A DNA stretch of 64,000 nt from Demequina sp. TMPB413 (GCF_020447105.2 NZ_CP096184.1:1736001-1800000); one strand, 5' to 3'; counted from the stretch's first letter, positions 1 through 10,310 are shown. The notes: generated by a model not told the origin, from the sequence alone. Numbers and translations: made by a program.

Positions 1-10
1 CGGCTGGCAA

Positions 11-70
11 TGGCTTGATTCCTACCGTGTCGGCCCCCTGGCCCGCCACCTGGTGGCTTGATTTGTACCG
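11..70. repeat. Two degenerate copies of a short dispersed repeat
   Basis: TGGCTTGATTCCTACCG starts at 11 and TGGCTTGATTTGTACCG at 54, a 43-bp period. The same core, TGGCTCGATTCGTACCG, occurs two or three times with a 41-42-bp period at 61611-61713 at the other end of the window. The sequence is non-coding here and precedes the HNH gene. Confidence 0.6.
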
Positions 71-80
71 GGTTTCGCTG

Positions 81-141
81 TGCCGGGCCGACGCCGGGGT
101 GGGGTTTGGTGCCTGCCGGGCCGACGCCGGGGTGGGGTTTG
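81..141. repeat. Two-copy direct repeat, 33-bp period
   Basis: A 28-bp G-rich sequence beginning TGCCGGGCCGACGCCGGGG (81-108) is repeated exactly at 114-141, in the non-coding stretch upstream of the HNH gene. Together with the repeat at 11-70 it fills most of the first 270 bases, where I see no gene. Confidence 0.8.
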
Positions 142-272
142 CGTGCCCGCGCGGGCGACGTTCGAGCCTGAAGTGGTGGGCGCCGTCGTACCCAGGAGGG
201 GTCTTGCTCGCTTGTCCACAGGATATCGTGCCTGGTAGGTGGTTGTCAGGGGGTGGTGGTTGACTGTTTGTC

Positions 273-1883
273 ATGACCAACCAGACGGTGCTGGAGCGGG
301 CACGAGTGCAGCAAGTGGGTGCACTGTTGCGTGACCTGGTGCACTGTGACGTGTCCGCACTGGGTGAGGACGAGTTTCTTGCCGTGCTGGACGAGGTGGT
401 GGCGGTCGCCCGTCTATCTGACACGTTGCGGGCCCGGGTGGCAGGTGACCTGTCCAGGCGCTCCACCCCGGATCAGGTCGGTGGTGGTTTGGCACGTCGG
501 CAGGGGTTTGGTAACGCAGGGTTGATGGTCGCTTCCGTCACCGGTAGCACCACGGCGGGAGCGATGCGGACCATCGAAGCCGGAAGGGCGTTACTGCCAG
601 AACCGGTACTCGCCGACGCGGATGCGCTGCTAGAAGGACCTGACCGCACCGCCTCCCTAGAGTCCGCGCGCGACGGCGACGACGGTCCTGCCACCATGAC
701 GGGCTCCACCACACCCGTGCTTGCCCCACCGGCACCTCGGTTTCCTGCTGTTGCTCAAGCAGCACTGGATGGGGTGTTGTCCACCGATGCGGTCGCGGTG
801 ATCACCACCGGTATGGAACGCCTCAGCGACCGTGTCACTAGTGGTGAGCTTCACGACCTGGAGCGCCGTCTGGTGACCAAAGCCGTCGGGTTGACACTGA
901 AAGATGTGCGCCGACTGGTTGACCATGCTGTCGCCAGGGCCGACCTGCCAGGACACCAGGCCCGTGAGAGACGCCAATTTGAGGACCGGTACCTCACCTG
1001 GTCTGAGGACCACACCGGGATGGTCACCCTCAACGCCCGTTTGGATGCGGTAACAGCCGCTCCCATTCGCACCGTCATTGAACAGATGGTCACCCACCAG
1101 TTCCGTCAGCGCCGCGACCAAGACCCGTCCGAACAGGACCGGCGCACTCCAGGTCAAATGCGGGCAGACGCCCTCCATGACCTCGCCCGCCACGCATTGG
1201 GTTGTGACAACACCACCTCGTCGGGAGTGCGCACCACCATCGTGGTCCGCATGAAACTGTCCGACCTGAACTCGGGAACCGGACTTGGCAGCATCGACGG
1301 CACCACCCAACCCGTCAGCGTGAGCGAACTACGGCGCCTGGCCGGCGACGCAGAGGTCATCCCCCAAATCCTTGGCGGTCACAGCGACGTGCTAGACCAA
1401 GGCCGACGGGTCCGCATGTTCACACCCGCCCAACGCCTCGCCCTCCTCGAACGCGACGGGGGCTGCGCAAAATGTCACGCACCACCCGAACACTGCGAAG
1501 CCCACCACATCATGTGGTGGCGCCACGGCGGGCGAACAGACCTTTCAAACGGGATCATGCTGTGCACCAGATGCCACCACGACATCCACCGCCAACACTG
1601 GGGCATCCGCATCGACAACGGCCAACCCTTCTTCATCCCACCACCCACCATCGACCCCACCCAACAACCCCGTCCAGGCGGACTCGCCGCCATCACCCTC
1701 GCCGAAACAGCGCCGGCAGGCGACGCGCCGTTGAGCCATGTCTCGAAGGAGCACCCTGCCTCCGAGGCGAACTCTGCTTCAGAGGAGCGCTCTGATTCAC
1801 GGGAGAGCTCTGACTCACGGGAGAGTTCTGCCTCGAGGGAGAACTCCGCCTTGCTGCAAGACTCCGCTCGCAGCGCCGCGTAG
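273..1883 (+). CDS. DUF222 / HNH endonuclease domain protein
   Basis: 536 residues. The N-terminal two thirds have the helical DUF222 (13E12 repeat family) layout. An HNH nuclease domain follows near residues 395-445, with the cysteine pair in GGCAKCH, the HH of CEAHHIMWW, and the CTRCHHDIH end, so the zinc and metal ligands look intact. Such proteins are common and often multicopy in actinobacteria; DNA cleavage is likely but the biological role is not established. The last 45 or so residues form a low-complexity Ser/Arg/Glu tail built of repeated SRESS-like units, encoded by imperfect DNA repeats at about 1740-1850, which is not part of the family fold. The start is an ATG after a short gap. 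No partner gene is visible. The next 180 bases (1884-2065) hold nothing I recognise. Confidence 0.85.
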   Translation: MTNQTVLERARVQQVGALLRDLVHCDVSALGEDEFLAVLDEVVAVARLSDTLRARVAGDLSRRSTPDQVGGGLARRQGFGNAGLMVASVTGSTTAGAMRTIEAGRALLPEPVLADADALLEGPDRTASLESARDGDDGPATMTGSTTPVLAPPAPRFPAVAQAALDGVLSTDAVAVITTGMERLSDRVTSGELHDLERRLVTKAVGLTLKDVRRLVDHAVARADLPGHQARERRQFEDRYLTWSEDHTGMVTLNARLDAVTAAPIRTVIEQMVTHQFRQRRDQDPSEQDRRTPGQMRADALHDLARHALGCDNTTSSGVRTTIVVRMKLSDLNSGTGLGSIDGTTQPVSVSELRRLAGDAEVIPQILGGHSDVLDQGRRVRMFTPAQRLALLERDGGCAKCHAPPEHCEAHHIMWWRHGGRTDLSNGIMLCTRCHHDIHRQHWGIRIDNGQPFFIPPPTIDPTQQPRPGGLAAITLAETAPAGDAPLSHVSKEHPASEANSASEERSDSRESSDSRESSASRENSALLQDSARSAA

Positions 1884-2065
1884 CACAAGCGCCGCGAAGA
1901 GCCCCCGTCCGCAACGCCCCATATGGCCCCACCACGCGGGCGAGACCTCGCCGTTAGGACACCATCTGGTCCTGAGGGAATCAGTGATCTCGGTGCGCCG
2001 CCCTGCACCCGTGGCCGACGCGCCTCTTCCGGATACGGCGTGTTTGGCTCCCGCAGGCAACCGGC

Positions 2066-3355
2066 CTAGCGCTGAGCCATCGGAACGTAGTCCCGCTCGA
2101 CGACGCCCGTGTAGATCTGGCGCGGGCGGCCGATCTTGGTCTGCGGGTCGTTCATCATCTCGCGGTAATGGGCAATCCATCCCGGCATCCGGCCCAACGC
2201 GAAGAGCGGCGTGAACATCGGCACGGGGAACTTCATGGCGGAGTACACCAGACCCGTGTAGAAGTCGACGTTCGGGTACAACTTGCGCTCGATGAAGTAG
2301 TCGTCGCTCAGCGCGATCTCTTCGAGCCGCTTGGCCATGTCGAACGTCTCGTTGTTACCGCCAAGCTGATCAAGGACCTGGTCGGCGATCCGCTTGACCA
2401 CCGTGCCGCGCGGGTCGTGCGACTTGTAGACGCGGTGCCCAAAGCCCATCAGGCGAGCACCCTCGGCCTTGTCCTTGACCTTCGTCACAAACTGCTCGAT
2501 CGAGTCGCCAGACTCCTTGATCTGGTCGAACATCTTGAGAGCAGCCTCGTTGGCGCCGCCATGGAGCGGGCCCGAGAGGGCGCCGATGCCTGCCGACACA
2601 GATGCGTAGATGTTTGCTTGGGACGAGCCGACGATGCGCACGGTCGATGTCGAACAGTTCTGCTCGTGGTCGGCGTGAAGAATGAGCAACAGGTCAAGAG
2701 CACGGCGCACCGTTGGATCGATGTCCAACTCGCCATCGGGACCAGAAAAGGCCACCCTCATGAACTCGTCGACGTAGAGGCCACCCGGGCGGGGCTCAAT
2801 CAACTCGCCACCCGTCACGCGCCGCTGAAGGTATGAGATCACCACAGCCGTCTTTGCCAGCAACTGCACCGTCGCCAACTCGATCTCGTACTCGCCGCGC
2901 CCCACCGACTCCGGGTAGAACGTGCTGAGCGCACTCACGGCGCCCGACAAGACAGCCATGGGGTGCGCATTGCGCGGGAAGGCGCCGAGGAACGTCTTGA
3001 TGCCCTCATGCACATGCATGTGACGCGCCACGCGATTGTTGAAGGCCGTCAACTCCGCTTCGGTCGGAAGCTGACCATGAATCAACAGGTACGCAACCTC
3101 GAGGAACGTCGAGTGCTCGGCCAACTGCTCAATCGGGTAGCCGCGGTAACGCAACACGCCGTTCTCGCCGTCGATATAGGTGATCGCACTCTCACATGAA
3201 GCGGTATTCGTGAAACCAGGATCCACCGTCACCATTCCGGTGTCGCGCAACAGGTTGCTCACCGAGATGCCGTCGTTGCCGATCGATGCGCGCTCGATGT
3301 CCAACTCGAAGGTGGAACCATCCACAGTGAGCCGGGCGTCGTTGACCTGAGTCAT
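2066..3355 (-). CDS. gltA: Citrate synthase (type II, TCA cycle)
   Basis: 429 residues from the ATG at 3355, chosen because AAAGGAGGAG sits just upstream; the reading frame stays open further upstream but without family similarity. Condenses acetyl-CoA and oxaloacetate to citrate. The hexameric type II features are visible: an N-terminal beta domain (about 1-60), LLRDTGMVTVDPGF, the AFPRNAHPM loop, the catalytic-histidine segment LHGGANEAAL, GFGHRVYK, and the catalytic aspartate in YPNVDFYTG. Length is normal for the family. It lies downstream of dapC and fdxA on the same strand, but a gap and its own ribosome binding site suggest independent expression. Confidence 0.97.
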   Translation of the reverse strand: MTQVNDARLTVDGSTFELDIERASIGNDGISVSNLLRDTGMVTVDPGFTNTASCESAITYIDGENGVLRYRGYPIEQLAEHSTFLEVAYLLIHGQLPTEAELTAFNNRVARHMHVHEGIKTFLGAFPRNAHPMAVLSGAVSALSTFYPESVGRGEYEIELATVQLLAKTAVVISYLQRRVTGGELIEPRPGGLYVDEFMRVAFSGPDGELDIDPTVRRALDLLLILHADHEQNCSTSTVRIVGSSQANIYASVSAGIGALSGPLHGGANEAALKMFDQIKESGDSIEQFVTKVKDKAEGARLMGFGHRVYKSHDPRGTVVKRIADQVLDQLGGNNETFDMAKRLEEIALSDDYFIERKLYPNVDFYTGLVYSAMKFPVPMFTPLFALGRMPGWIAHYREMMNDPQTKIGRPRQIYTGVVERDYVPMAQR

Positions 3356-3406
3356 GTCTCCTCCTTTGAAGCGCACCGCCCACTGTGACACGGGCTCCCG
3401 CTTGGT

Positions 3407-3422
3407 AACAAGTTTACTTGTT
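3407..3422. promoter_or_regulatory. Short inverted repeat between dapC and gltA
   Basis: AACAAGTTTACTTGTT is a perfect palindrome (7-bp arms, TT centre) that overlaps the dapC stop codon and lies about 55 bp upstream of the gltA start. It could be an operator for gltA. It is too short and lacks a T tract, so it is a poor terminator candidate. This is inference only. Confidence 0.3.
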
Positions 3423-4535
3423 GTTGACGAGCCTACGGGCTGCGGCGGCAATGCGTTCGTCGCTCGCGGTGAGCGCAACCCGCACGTGACGAGAGCCCGC
3501 CTTCCCATAGAAAACACCAGGCGCCGCGACGATGCCACGGTCCGCTAGCCACGAAATGGTGTCCCAGCAATCCTCGCCTCGCGACGACCACAGGTACAAC
3601 CCCGCGGCGGAGTCATCGATGGCGAAACCCGCCTCGCGCAGCGCAGGCAGCAGGACCTCCCTGCGCGCCCGGTACACCTCTCGCTGAGCCGCCACGTGCG
3701 CGTCGTCAGCCAATGCCGCCGCCATGGCCGCCTGGACCGGCGTCGGCATCATCATGCCCGAGTGCCTGCGGGTCTCCAGCAGACCGCTGATCAGCGCCGG
3801 GTCACCCGCAGCGAAGGCGGCACGGTAGCCCGCAAGATTCGACTGCTTGGACAGCGAATACAGGGCCAACAGGCCGGTGTGATCACTCCCCGAAACCGTG
3901 GGGTCCAAGATCGAGGGCACACCTTCGCTGATCCACGGCTCAAGCCACGGAAGCTCGGCATAGCATTCGTCCGATGCCACGACGGCGCCGATCGCTCTCG
4001 CCGCCTCGACCACCTCTCGCAGCGCAGCGGCGTCCGCGACGGCGCCAGTGGGATTCGACGGCGAGTTGACCCATACGAGCTTGACCGCCCTGTTCCCCTC
4101 CCACTCCGCCACATCGTCGGCCGGGAAGGGCGTCGCCCCCGCCAGCCGGGCGCCCACGTCGTACGTGGGATAGGCGACCGTGGGGTGAACCACCACGTCC
4201 CCGTCCTTGAGGCCGAGGAGCGCAGGCAACAGCGCCACGAGCTCTTTGGAACCGATCGTCGGCAGCACGCCGTCGGGGTTCACGCCCGGCACGCGCCGCC
4301 GGCGCGCGAACCATTGTGCGACCGCCTCGCGCAGCGCGGGTGTGCCGTGCGCCGTCGGATACCCCGGCGCGTCCGCCGCCCGCGCGAGCGCGTCCCTCAC
4401 CACAAGCGGCGTCGGGTCGACCGGCGTGCCCACAGAAAGGTTGACGATGCCGTCGGGGTGCGCGGACGCGCACTCGACAAACGGGGTCAGCGAGTCCCAT
4501 GGAAAGTCGGGAAGCGCCGACGCCTCAAGGCCCAT
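3414..4535 (-). CDS. dapC: Succinyldiaminopimelate transaminase (DapC-type aminotransferase)
   Basis: 373 residues, fold-type I PLP aminotransferase. Converts N-succinyl-2-amino-6-ketopimelate to the diaminopimelate precursor in the lysine/peptidoglycan pathway. Visible landmarks: GYPTAHGTPALREAVAQW near residue 60, the VNSPSNPTG substrate-binding segment, the aspartate in ASDECYAE, and the Schiff-base lysine in SLSKQSNLAGYR, followed late by the arginine region RHVRVALT. Pairing with a 7Fe ferredoxin gene directly upstream (stop of fdxA 9 bp before this start) is the usual actinobacterial context for DapC and supports the assignment over other class I aminotransferases. Confidence 0.92.
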   Translation of the reverse strand: MGLEASALPDFPWDSLTPFVECASAHPDGIVNLSVGTPVDPTPLVVRDALARAADAPGYPTAHGTPALREAVAQWFARRRRVPGVNPDGVLPTIGSKELVALLPALLGLKDGDVVVHPTVAYPTYDVGARLAGATPFPADDVAEWEGNRAVKLVWVNSPSNPTGAVADAAALREVVEAARAIGAVVASDECYAELPWLEPWISEGVPSILDPTVSGSDHTGLLALYSLSKQSNLAGYRAAFAAGDPALISGLLETRRHSGMMMPTPVQAAMAAALADDAHVAAQREVYRARREVLLPALREAGFAIDDSAAGLYLWSSRGEDCWDTISWLADRGIVAAPGVFYGKAGSRHVRVALTASDERIAAAARRLVNNK

Positions 4536-4544
4536 GCCTTGCCT

Positions 4545-4865
4545 CTATACGTTCTGCGGAGGAAGGGCCTTGATGAGGTCGTGGTCGTGCGCAATCTGGC
4601 CCATCTTGGCGGCGCCGCCTGGCGAACCAATCTCGGAGAAGAACTCCACGTTGGCGCCGTAGTAGTCGGACCACTTGTCAGGCACGTCGTCTTCGTAGTA
4701 GATCGCCTCGACAGGACACACCGGCTCGCACGCACCACAGTCGACGCACTCGTCGGGGTGGATGTAGAGCATTCGCTCGCCCTCATAGATGCAGTCGACC
4801 GGACACTCGTCGATGCAGGCCTTGTCCTTGAGGTCTACACACGGCAAGGCGATGACGTACGTCAC
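4545..4865 (-). CDS. fdxA: 7Fe ferredoxin [3Fe-4S][4Fe-4S]
   Basis: 106 residues. Small soluble electron carrier. Cysteines at 9, 17, 21, 25 and 40, 43, 46, 50 give the typical 7Fe spacing (CVDLKDKACIDECPVDC and CVDCGACEPVCP), followed by the C-terminal extension characteristic of the mycobacterial/streptomycete FdxA type. A GGAAGGAA-like ribosome site precedes the ATG. It sits immediately upstream of dapC and probably shares its transcript; its redox partner is not identifiable from this window. Confidence 0.96.
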   Translation of the reverse strand: MTYVIALPCVDLKDKACIDECPVDCIYEGERMLYIHPDECVDCGACEPVCPVEAIYYEDDVPDKWSDYYGANVEFFSEIGSPGGAAKMGQIAHDHDLIKALPPQNV

Positions 4866-4931
4866 GAGGGGTTCCTTCCTGGAGGTGACAGGTGAAGGCC
4901 ATCATATCTCCGAGCGTGACCCGCTTTGCGA

Positions 4932-7145
4932 CTAGTCCACGCAGACGACGGCGTGGTCTGGGCGGTAGGTCCAGGTGAAGGGATCGGCTGGCTTGGCCAC
5001 TTCCCCGTCGAGGAAGTAGACGGTGCGAGTGTTCGTGATCGTGAAGCCGTTATTGCCCCGCGCAGACTCCACGCACTCGGGGCTACTGACCTCGCGAGAG
5101 CCTGCAGCGACGACGTTGTACTTGCCGCTGCTTGAGGTTTCGACCTTGTAGTGAGGAGTCGACCAGATGTCCACGTAGATGCGGTTGTCCTGGACGTATG
5201 AGTTCAGGATCGCGGCGTACGGGGTGTCGTTGCGGAAGCGCACGTTGGTGGAGTTCTCGTAGATGGTCGACTCCCGGCCAGCGGGATAGCGGTCAAACCA
5301 CACGGAGTGCGGACGGAACTGAAGAATCTCGTAACCTGCAAAGTAGGCGGCGTTGTAGGACGTCGTCGCCATCTGCGACAGGCCGCCGCCCACTCCCTCG
5401 GTGTGGATTCCGTTGACCAGGATTCCGGAACTGTAGTAGCCGTTCGCGAGAGTGATCGGGCTCAGCGTGTTCCAGAGGTTGAACTCTTCACCTGGCATGA
5501 GCACCGTGCCCGACACGAGTTCCGCGCCGCGCGCGAGATTGCGTGTGCGGATACTGTCCCACGTCAAGGGCGTATCGAACGACGCTACGATCTGCTTGAA
5601 ATCGTCGACAGGCAGTTCTTCGCCTTCAGGGGCAGCGGACGTCACCTCGTAGGGAATTGCCGACGTGTGGGCAGCCTGTGCGGCAGCGTGGACGACGCGC
5701 TCCCCCAGCATGTCCACGTTGATCGCTCTGCCGGGCTGGCCTTGCTCGGTGACGATCTGATGCGCCGCGTCAAAGCTCGCGCGAGCTCCGCGTGCCTCGC
5801 TGTTGAGCGTCGGCTGTTCCGCGAGTATTTGGGCCGCGAGGGCCTCCCCGTCCACGACGAGACTCAGTTCTCCGTCGGCGGTGTCGACGCTGGCGAACTC
5901 AGCCCAACGCTCCGGCTCCAATTCAATGTGGCCGTTTGGGCCCACGAGCGTCACCGGCGCAGCGAAGAGCTGATTGTTGACCTCGGCTTGAAACTCAAGC
6001 GCTTCGACTCGAGGGATCTCGGGATAGGTGACCTCGGCGGCTGCTTCGAGAGTCGCGGTGGCTGGCCAAGATTCGGCGATGATGTCCACCGTCGCTTCGC
6101 GGTCCACATCGATCGAAGGCGTGCCTCCCTCGACGACCACTCGCGCGCCGTCGAGAGCAACCTCTGCGTCTTGCGCACGGCGATCCAGGAAGTCGGCCGC
6201 CTCGGCCACGGCGCCCGCCAGTTCAGTTCTGTCGGTCACCACCACGGGGTCGATGGAACCCCCGCCATTCAGGTGAGCCAGCAAGCGCCTTGGGTCGAGC
6301 GTGAAGCCAACGAGTGCCTCGTGGGTTGCGGACGCATCCATCCGGAGCCCGGCCTCGCTTGGCAGCAACTCGGCGGCGACACCCGCGGCGTCGAGCCGGA
6401 TTGCTGACGCGTTGACCTCCTGGGCCTTCGCTTCGAGCGCATCCCGTGCCTCGCTGGCAGAGAGGCCGCCGAGCTCGAGGTCGAGCACTGTCACGCCCGA
6501 CGCGACCGACTGGGTCGCCCACGCTTGGGCACCGATGTACGCGGCAATCAGCAGTGCCGCAAGGACTCCGAGAGCGGCCAACGCACGGTGCCGTTTGGGG
6601 GCGTGGGCGGGTTCGGGTTCGGGCTCCGGTGCTGGCTCAGGCTCGGGTTCCGGTGCTGGCTCAGGCTCCGGCTCAGGCTCGGGTTCCGGTGCTGGCTCAG
6701 GCTCAGGTTCCGGTTCCCGTTCCGGCTCAGGCTCAGGCTCCGGCTCAGGCTCAGGCTCAGGCTCGGGCTCCGGCTCAGGCTCCGGCTCAGGCTCCGGCTC
6801 CGGCTCCGGCTCGGGCTCCGCCTCGACCTCATCCCGGCCCGCGGCCAGAAGCTCCGCGGGAACCGGCACAGCCTCGAGAGGGGCGCTCTGGCGCGCAGGC
6901 CCAGGGTCCTCCAACGGTCGGATGACATCCTCGACGCGCACCTCGCCAAAGAAGGAGGCGTTGGGCGCAACCACCGTCGGGGGCATCGGCGGCATCGGCA
7001 TGCTGCGCCGCTCCGGCACCACTCGCGTCGCCCTCGGCGGCTGCGGTACGGCGCGCGCGACCAGGTGACGGTGACCGTGCCGGCGACGTCGCCTGTTCAG
7101 TGCCGCGACATCGCGGGCAAGAATAAGCCGCCTACGGCGTGACAT
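4932..7145 (-). CDS. VanW/YoaR-domain cell-envelope protein with long Glu-Pro spacer
   Basis: 737 residues if the ATG at 7145 is used; that start overlaps the upstream gene by 14 bp and later Met codons are possible. Order: basic, Pro-rich N-terminus (1-100), about 75 residues of almost uninterrupted EP dipeptides, a single membrane helix ([21 protein letters not shown]), then tandem YoaR-like peptidoglycan-binding domains, and a C-terminal VanW domain ([39 protein letters not shown], and [17 protein letters not shown]). VanW proteins are found in and outside glycopeptide-resistance clusters and their biochemical role is unknown. The EP region is on the cytoplasmic side if the helix is type II. 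No van genes are nearby, so I do not infer vancomycin resistance. Confidence 0.9.
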   Translation of the reverse strand: MSRRRRLILARDVAALNRRRRRHGHRHLVARAVPQPPRATRVVPERRSMPMPPMPPTVVAPNASFFGEVRVEDVIRPLEDPGPARQSAPLEAVPVPAELLAAGRDEVEAEPEPEPEPEPEPEPEPEPEPEPEPEPEPEPEPEREPEPEPEPAPEPEPEPEPEPAPEPEPEPAPEPEPEPAHAPKRHRALAALGVLAALLIAAYIGAQAWATQSVASGVTVLDLELGGLSASEARDALEAKAQEVNASAIRLDAAGVAAELLPSEAGLRMDASATHEALVGFTLDPRRLLAHLNGGGSIDPVVVTDRTELAGAVAEAADFLDRRAQDAEVALDGARVVVEGGTPSIDVDREATVDIIAESWPATATLEAAAEVTYPEIPRVEALEFQAEVNNQLFAAPVTLVGPNGHIELEPERWAEFASVDTADGELSLVVDGEALAAQILAEQPTLNSEARGARASFDAAHQIVTEQGQPGRAINVDMLGERVVHAAAQAAHTSAIPYEVTSAAPEGEELPVDDFKQIVASFDTPLTWDSIRTRNLARGAELVSGTVLMPGEEFNLWNTLSPITLANGYYSSGILVNGIHTEGVGGGLSQMATTSYNAAYFAGYEILQFRPHSVWFDRYPAGRESTIYENSTNVRFRNDTPYAAILNSYVQDNRIYVDIWSTPHYKVETSSSGKYNVVAAGSREVSSPECVESARGNNGFTITNTRTVYFLDGEVAKPADPFTWTYRPDHAVVCVD
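6610..6826. repeat. Hexanucleotide tandem repeat encoding (Glu-Pro)n
   Basis: About 215 bp of GGCTCA/GGCTCC/GGTTCC-type hexamers (plus strand) that read as Glu-Pro on the minus strand inside the VanW protein, interrupted by occasional Ala-Pro and one Arg-Glu. Such an array is prone to slippage in multiples of six, which would change spacer length while preserving frame. Confidence 0.9.
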
Positions 7146-7491
7146 CGCGGCCCACGAAGACGCTCCTAGGCACGGCTGCCACGATCGCTACCGCGATCGT
7201 TCCACCGTAGAGCCAGAGTCTCCCGCGCAGATCGTCGGCCACCAAGTTTGACCCCCCAGGTCCAGTTGACGCGTACACCGCAGCCATGACCCCCCATGCC
7301 GCGGCGTACGCAATGAAGCCTGCCCATGCCTGCCATGCCTTCGCGAAGACCCCCACGAGGACCACCACGAGCAGACCGATCGCCACCCCGCCGTAGCCGA
7401 GGGAGCGATGCGCTCCCACCCCCACGGTGGCCACCACGACCCCGAGCAGGGCAAGCGCGGTCACCGACAGCACCCTCACGAACATGGTCAT
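7132..7491 (-). CDS. Small four-helix membrane protein, DUF6113-like
   Basis: 119 residues from the ATG at 7491 (a second ATG lies two codons on). The frame is open further upstream, but that part is Arg/Pro-rich and does not look like a signal or membrane segment. Four hydrophobic segments cover most of the chain ([76 protein letters not shown]). Size and position next to typA match the actinobacterial DUF6113 family as I remember it; function unknown. The 3' end overlaps the VanW gene start, implying co-translation. Confidence 0.65.
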   Translation of the reverse strand: MTMFVRVLSVTALALLGVVVATVGVGAHRSLGYGGVAIGLLVVVLVGVFAKAWQAWAGFIAYAAAWGVMAAVYASTGPGGSNLVADDLRGRLWLYGGTIAVAIVAAVPRSVFVGRDVTP

Positions 7492-7546
7492 CAGGATAGG
7501 CGACGACGACGCGGTTGGCCTTCGTTTGCGCCGCAAGGCGCCATAG

Positions 7547-9448
7547 TCACGCGTTCTGGCGCTTGGCCCGAGAGGCGGCACGCCCGCGCTCGGTCTGGTC
7601 CAGGATCACCTTGCGGATGCGCACCTTCTCAGGAGTGACCTCGACGCACTCGTCGTCGCCAGCAAACTCAAGCGACTCTTCGAGCGTGAGACGGCGGGGA
7701 GGGCTCAGGGTCTCCAACTTCTCGCTGGTCGACGAGCGAATGTTGTCGAGCTTCTTTTCCTTGCAGATGTTGACGTCCATGTCCTCTGAACGCGCGTTCT
7801 CACCCACGACCATGCCCTCGTACACGTCCTCGGTGGGCCCCACAAAGAAGGTGCCGCGAGAGTCGAGGTACGTGAGCGCGTTGGTGGTGACGACGCCTGC
7901 GCGGTCGGCCACGAGCGATCCGGAGGACCGATACTCGATGGGCCCGGCCCATGGCTCGTAGCCGTGGGAGATCGACGACGCGATGCCTGTTCCGCGCGTA
8001 TCAGTGAGGAACGTGGACCGGAAGCCGATCAGGCCGCGCGCCGGGACGATGAACTCCATACGAACCCAGCCGGTGCCGTGGTTCGCCATGGACTCCATGC
8101 GGCCCTTGCGCGATGCCAGCAACTGGGTGATCGCGCCAAGGTGCTCCTCGGGAACGTCGATCGTCATGTGTTCCATGGGCTCGTGAACCTTGCCGCCCAC
8201 TTCACGCGTGACCACCTGGGGCTTACCGACGGTGAGCTCGAAGCCCTCGCGACGCATCTGCTCGACCAGGATGGCGAGCGCGAGTTCTCCCCTGCCCTGC
8301 ACTTCCCACGAGTCGGGGCGTTCGGTAGGCAGCACCCTGATGGACACGTTTCCGACGAGTTCCTTGTCGAGACGGTCCTTGACCTGGCGCGCGGTGACCT
8401 TATGTCCCTTGACCCGACCGGCCAAGGGAGAGGTGTTGATGCCGATTGTCATCGAGATGGCGGGGTCGTCCACCGTGATGAGCGGGAGCGGCCTGGGGTC
8501 GTTGACATCCGTCAGGGTCTCGCCGATGGTGATGTCTTCGATCCCTGCGACGGCGACGATCGAACCAGGTCCCGCCGATTCGGCCGGCATCCGCTCGAGT
8601 CCCTTGGTCTCCAAGAGTTCGGTGATTTTGACGGTCTTCATGGTGCCGTCTGCCCTTGCCCAGGCAACCATCTGACCCTTGCGGATCTCGCCGTTGTAGA
8701 CGCGCAGCAAGGCGAGTCGGCCAAGGAAGGGCGAGGCGTCGAGGTTCGTGACGTGCGCCTGGAGCGGCGCGCCCTCCTCATACGTCGGCGCGGGGACGCG
8801 CTCCATGATCGTCTCGAAGAGCGGCAGGAGGTTTTCGCCCTCAGGGAGGGAGCCGTCGGCCGGTTGCGTCAGCGAAGCAATGCCGGCCTTGGCCGAGGCG
8901 TACACGACCGGCACTTCGAGCAGCGCGTCAATGTCGAGGTCAGGGACGTCGTCGTGAAGGTCAGAAGCGAGAGACAGCAGCAAGTCGTGAGTCTCGTTGA
9001 CCACCTCGACGATGCGGGAGTCGGGGCGGTCGACCTTGTTGACGACGATGATGACGGGCAGGTGCGCCGCGAGCGCCTTGCGCAGCACAAAGCGGGTCTG
9101 CGGAAGCGGACCCTCTGAGGCATCCACCAGCAGGACGACGCCGTCGACCATGGAGAGCCCTCGCTCGACCTCGCCGCCAAAGTCGGCGTGGCCGGGGGTG
9201 TCGATCACGTTGATCGTGACGCCGTCCGGGCCCGCGGAGGCTCCCGTGTAGCGAATCGCCGTGTTCTTGGCGAGAATCGTGATGCCCTTTTCGCGCTCGA
9301 GGTCGCCAGAGTCCATGGCGCGGTCTTCCACGTGAGCGTGGTCGCCGTACGCGCCACCCTGTCGCAACATGGCGTCGACGAGAGTGGTCTTGCCATGATC
9401 AACGTGGGCGACGATGGCGACGTTGCGCAAGTCGGAGCGCACGGACAT
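7547..9448 (-). CDS. typA: Ribosome-associated translational GTPase TypA/BipA
   Basis: 633 residues from the ATG at 9448, preceded by AAAGAAG; the longer open frame upstream is not conserved sequence. G-domain motifs are intact: G1 [10 protein letters not shown]2 region EREKGITI, G3 [15 protein letters not shown]4 [10 protein letters not shown]5 YASAKAG. Translation-factor domains II, III and V follow, with the TypA-specific C-terminal domain ([17 protein letters not shown] and [14 protein letters not shown]). TypA acts in ribosome assembly and stress or cold adaptation. It is monocistronic or leads the run toward the VanW gene. Confidence 0.97.
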   Translation of the reverse strand: MSVRSDLRNVAIVAHVDHGKTTLVDAMLRQGGAYGDHAHVEDRAMDSGDLEREKGITILAKNTAIRYTGASAGPDGVTINVIDTPGHADFGGEVERGLSMVDGVVLLVDASEGPLPQTRFVLRKALAAHLPVIIVVNKVDRPDSRIVEVVNETHDLLLSLASDLHDDVPDLDIDALLEVPVVYASAKAGIASLTQPADGSLPEGENLLPLFETIMERVPAPTYEEGAPLQAHVTNLDASPFLGRLALLRVYNGEIRKGQMVAWARADGTMKTVKITELLETKGLERMPAESAGPGSIVAVAGIEDITIGETLTDVNDPRPLPLITVDDPAISMTIGINTSPLAGRVKGHKVTARQVKDRLDKELVGNVSIRVLPTERPDSWEVQGRGELALAILVEQMRREGFELTVGKPQVVTREVGGKVHEPMEHMTIDVPEEHLGAITQLLASRKGRMESMANHGTGWVRMEFIVPARGLIGFRSTFLTDTRGTGIASSISHGYEPWAGPIEYRSSGSLVADRAGVVTTNALTYLDSRGTFFVGPTEDVYEGMVVGENARSEDMDVNICKEKKLDNIRSSTSEKLETLSPPRRLTLEESLEFAGDDECVEVTPEKVRIRKVILDQTERGRAASRAKRQNA

Positions 9449-9554
9449 AGGGACTTCTTTCATCGATGAGGGGAGGGGCCCAGAAGCGAGCCGCCTCATT
9501 CTACCCGTCTGGACGCACTTCAACCCATTCGGGCTCGTGATGCGCGCTCTGCGG

Positions 9555-10310
9555 CTACCTGAGGGGACCGCTCGGAGTGCTCTCAGGCAAGCGACTCTGG
9601 TACGCATGCGTGACGTAGGGAAGGTCCATCACGCCTGTCTGTGCGAGACCCGGCGCACGCGCGAGCACCGCATCGACCTTGGCATCGATCGACGCCCGCT
9701 CGTCTTCGTTCGCCGCGATGTAGTAACTGCGCGAGTGCACCATCGCAACGAGTGAGTCTCGCGTGTGCGAGGCCGCCCACTCGAAGCGACGCGACTCGAG
9801 CGTCGTGAAGGGTGGGCCGACAGTCGGGCCTCCAGCGACGATGAGTTGTTCGGCCGCCGACGAGTGCATCGCCTCGGTGAGCTCGGCAACCCACGGAACC
9901 GACTCGTCGCGAATGTTCCACACCAAGGCCAAGATTCCGCCTGGACGGAGCACGCGCGCCACCTCGCGCGAAGCCTGCTCGACGTCGACCCAGTGCCACG
10001 CCTGCCCCAGCACCACCGCGTCGACGCTGGCATCGGGAAGGGGAATCTCTTCCGCAGTGCCGACTCGAGCGTCGATGTCGGGTAACGCCTCATTGAGCAC
10101 CGCCAACATGGCCGCATCGGGATCGACCGCGACGGGCCGGTGTCCTTGAGCCGCGACCTGGACGGTTAGCTTCCCTGTGCCTGCCCCGAGGTCGAGCACG
10201 GTGAGCGGCGCGGTGCCGAGCATCCACGCGACGGCTTCTGCAGGGTAACTGGGACGGCCCTCGCTGTAGGACTGTGCCGCCTCACCAAAACTGGTGCCGT
10301 GACCGCCCAT
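9555..10310 (-). CDS. Class I SAM-dependent methyltransferase
   Basis: 251 residues with a complete Rossmann methyltransferase core: motif [13 protein letters not shown] at about residue 38, acidic loop AVDPDAAML, motif near [10 protein letters not shown], and the post-core [11 protein letters not shown] strand. This is the Methyltransf_11 type (ubiE/smt-like small-molecule enzymes). The substrate cannot be told from sequence. It is divergent from the chemoreceptor gene; the 204 bp between the two starts hold no other feature I can support. Confidence 0.85.
   Translation of the reverse strand: MGGHGTSFGEAAQSYSEGRPSYPAEAVAWMLGTAPLTVLDLGAGTGKLTVQVAAQGHRPVAVDPDAAMLAVLNEALPDIDARVGTAEEIPLPDASVDAVVLGQAWHWVDVEQASREVARVLRPGGILALVWNIRDESVPWVAELTEAMHSSAAEQLIVAGGPTVGPPFTTLESRRFEWAASHTRDSLVAMVHSRSYYIAANEDERASIDAKVDAVLARAPGLAQTGVMDLPYVTHAYQSRLPESTPSGPLR

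Noticed and set aside
81-141. CRISPR-like array (also considered for 61611-61713)
   Set aside because: Only two or three units, short spacers of nearly fixed sequence, and no cas genes.
6301-7068. Gly-Ser repeat protein on the plus strand
   Set aside because: It is only the complement of the Glu-Pro hexamer array in the VanW gene.
4932-7145. Vancomycin resistance gene
   Set aside because: VanW domains are widespread in envelope proteins; none of vanHAX or vanRS is nearby.
7964-9118. Long plus-strand open frame opposite typA, and similar ones opposite dapC/fdxA, the VanW gene, the FAD/ADH genes and hemY
   Set aside because: High G+C makes long antisense frames common; their translations are Arg/His/Gly-rich, match no family and lie over well-identified genes.
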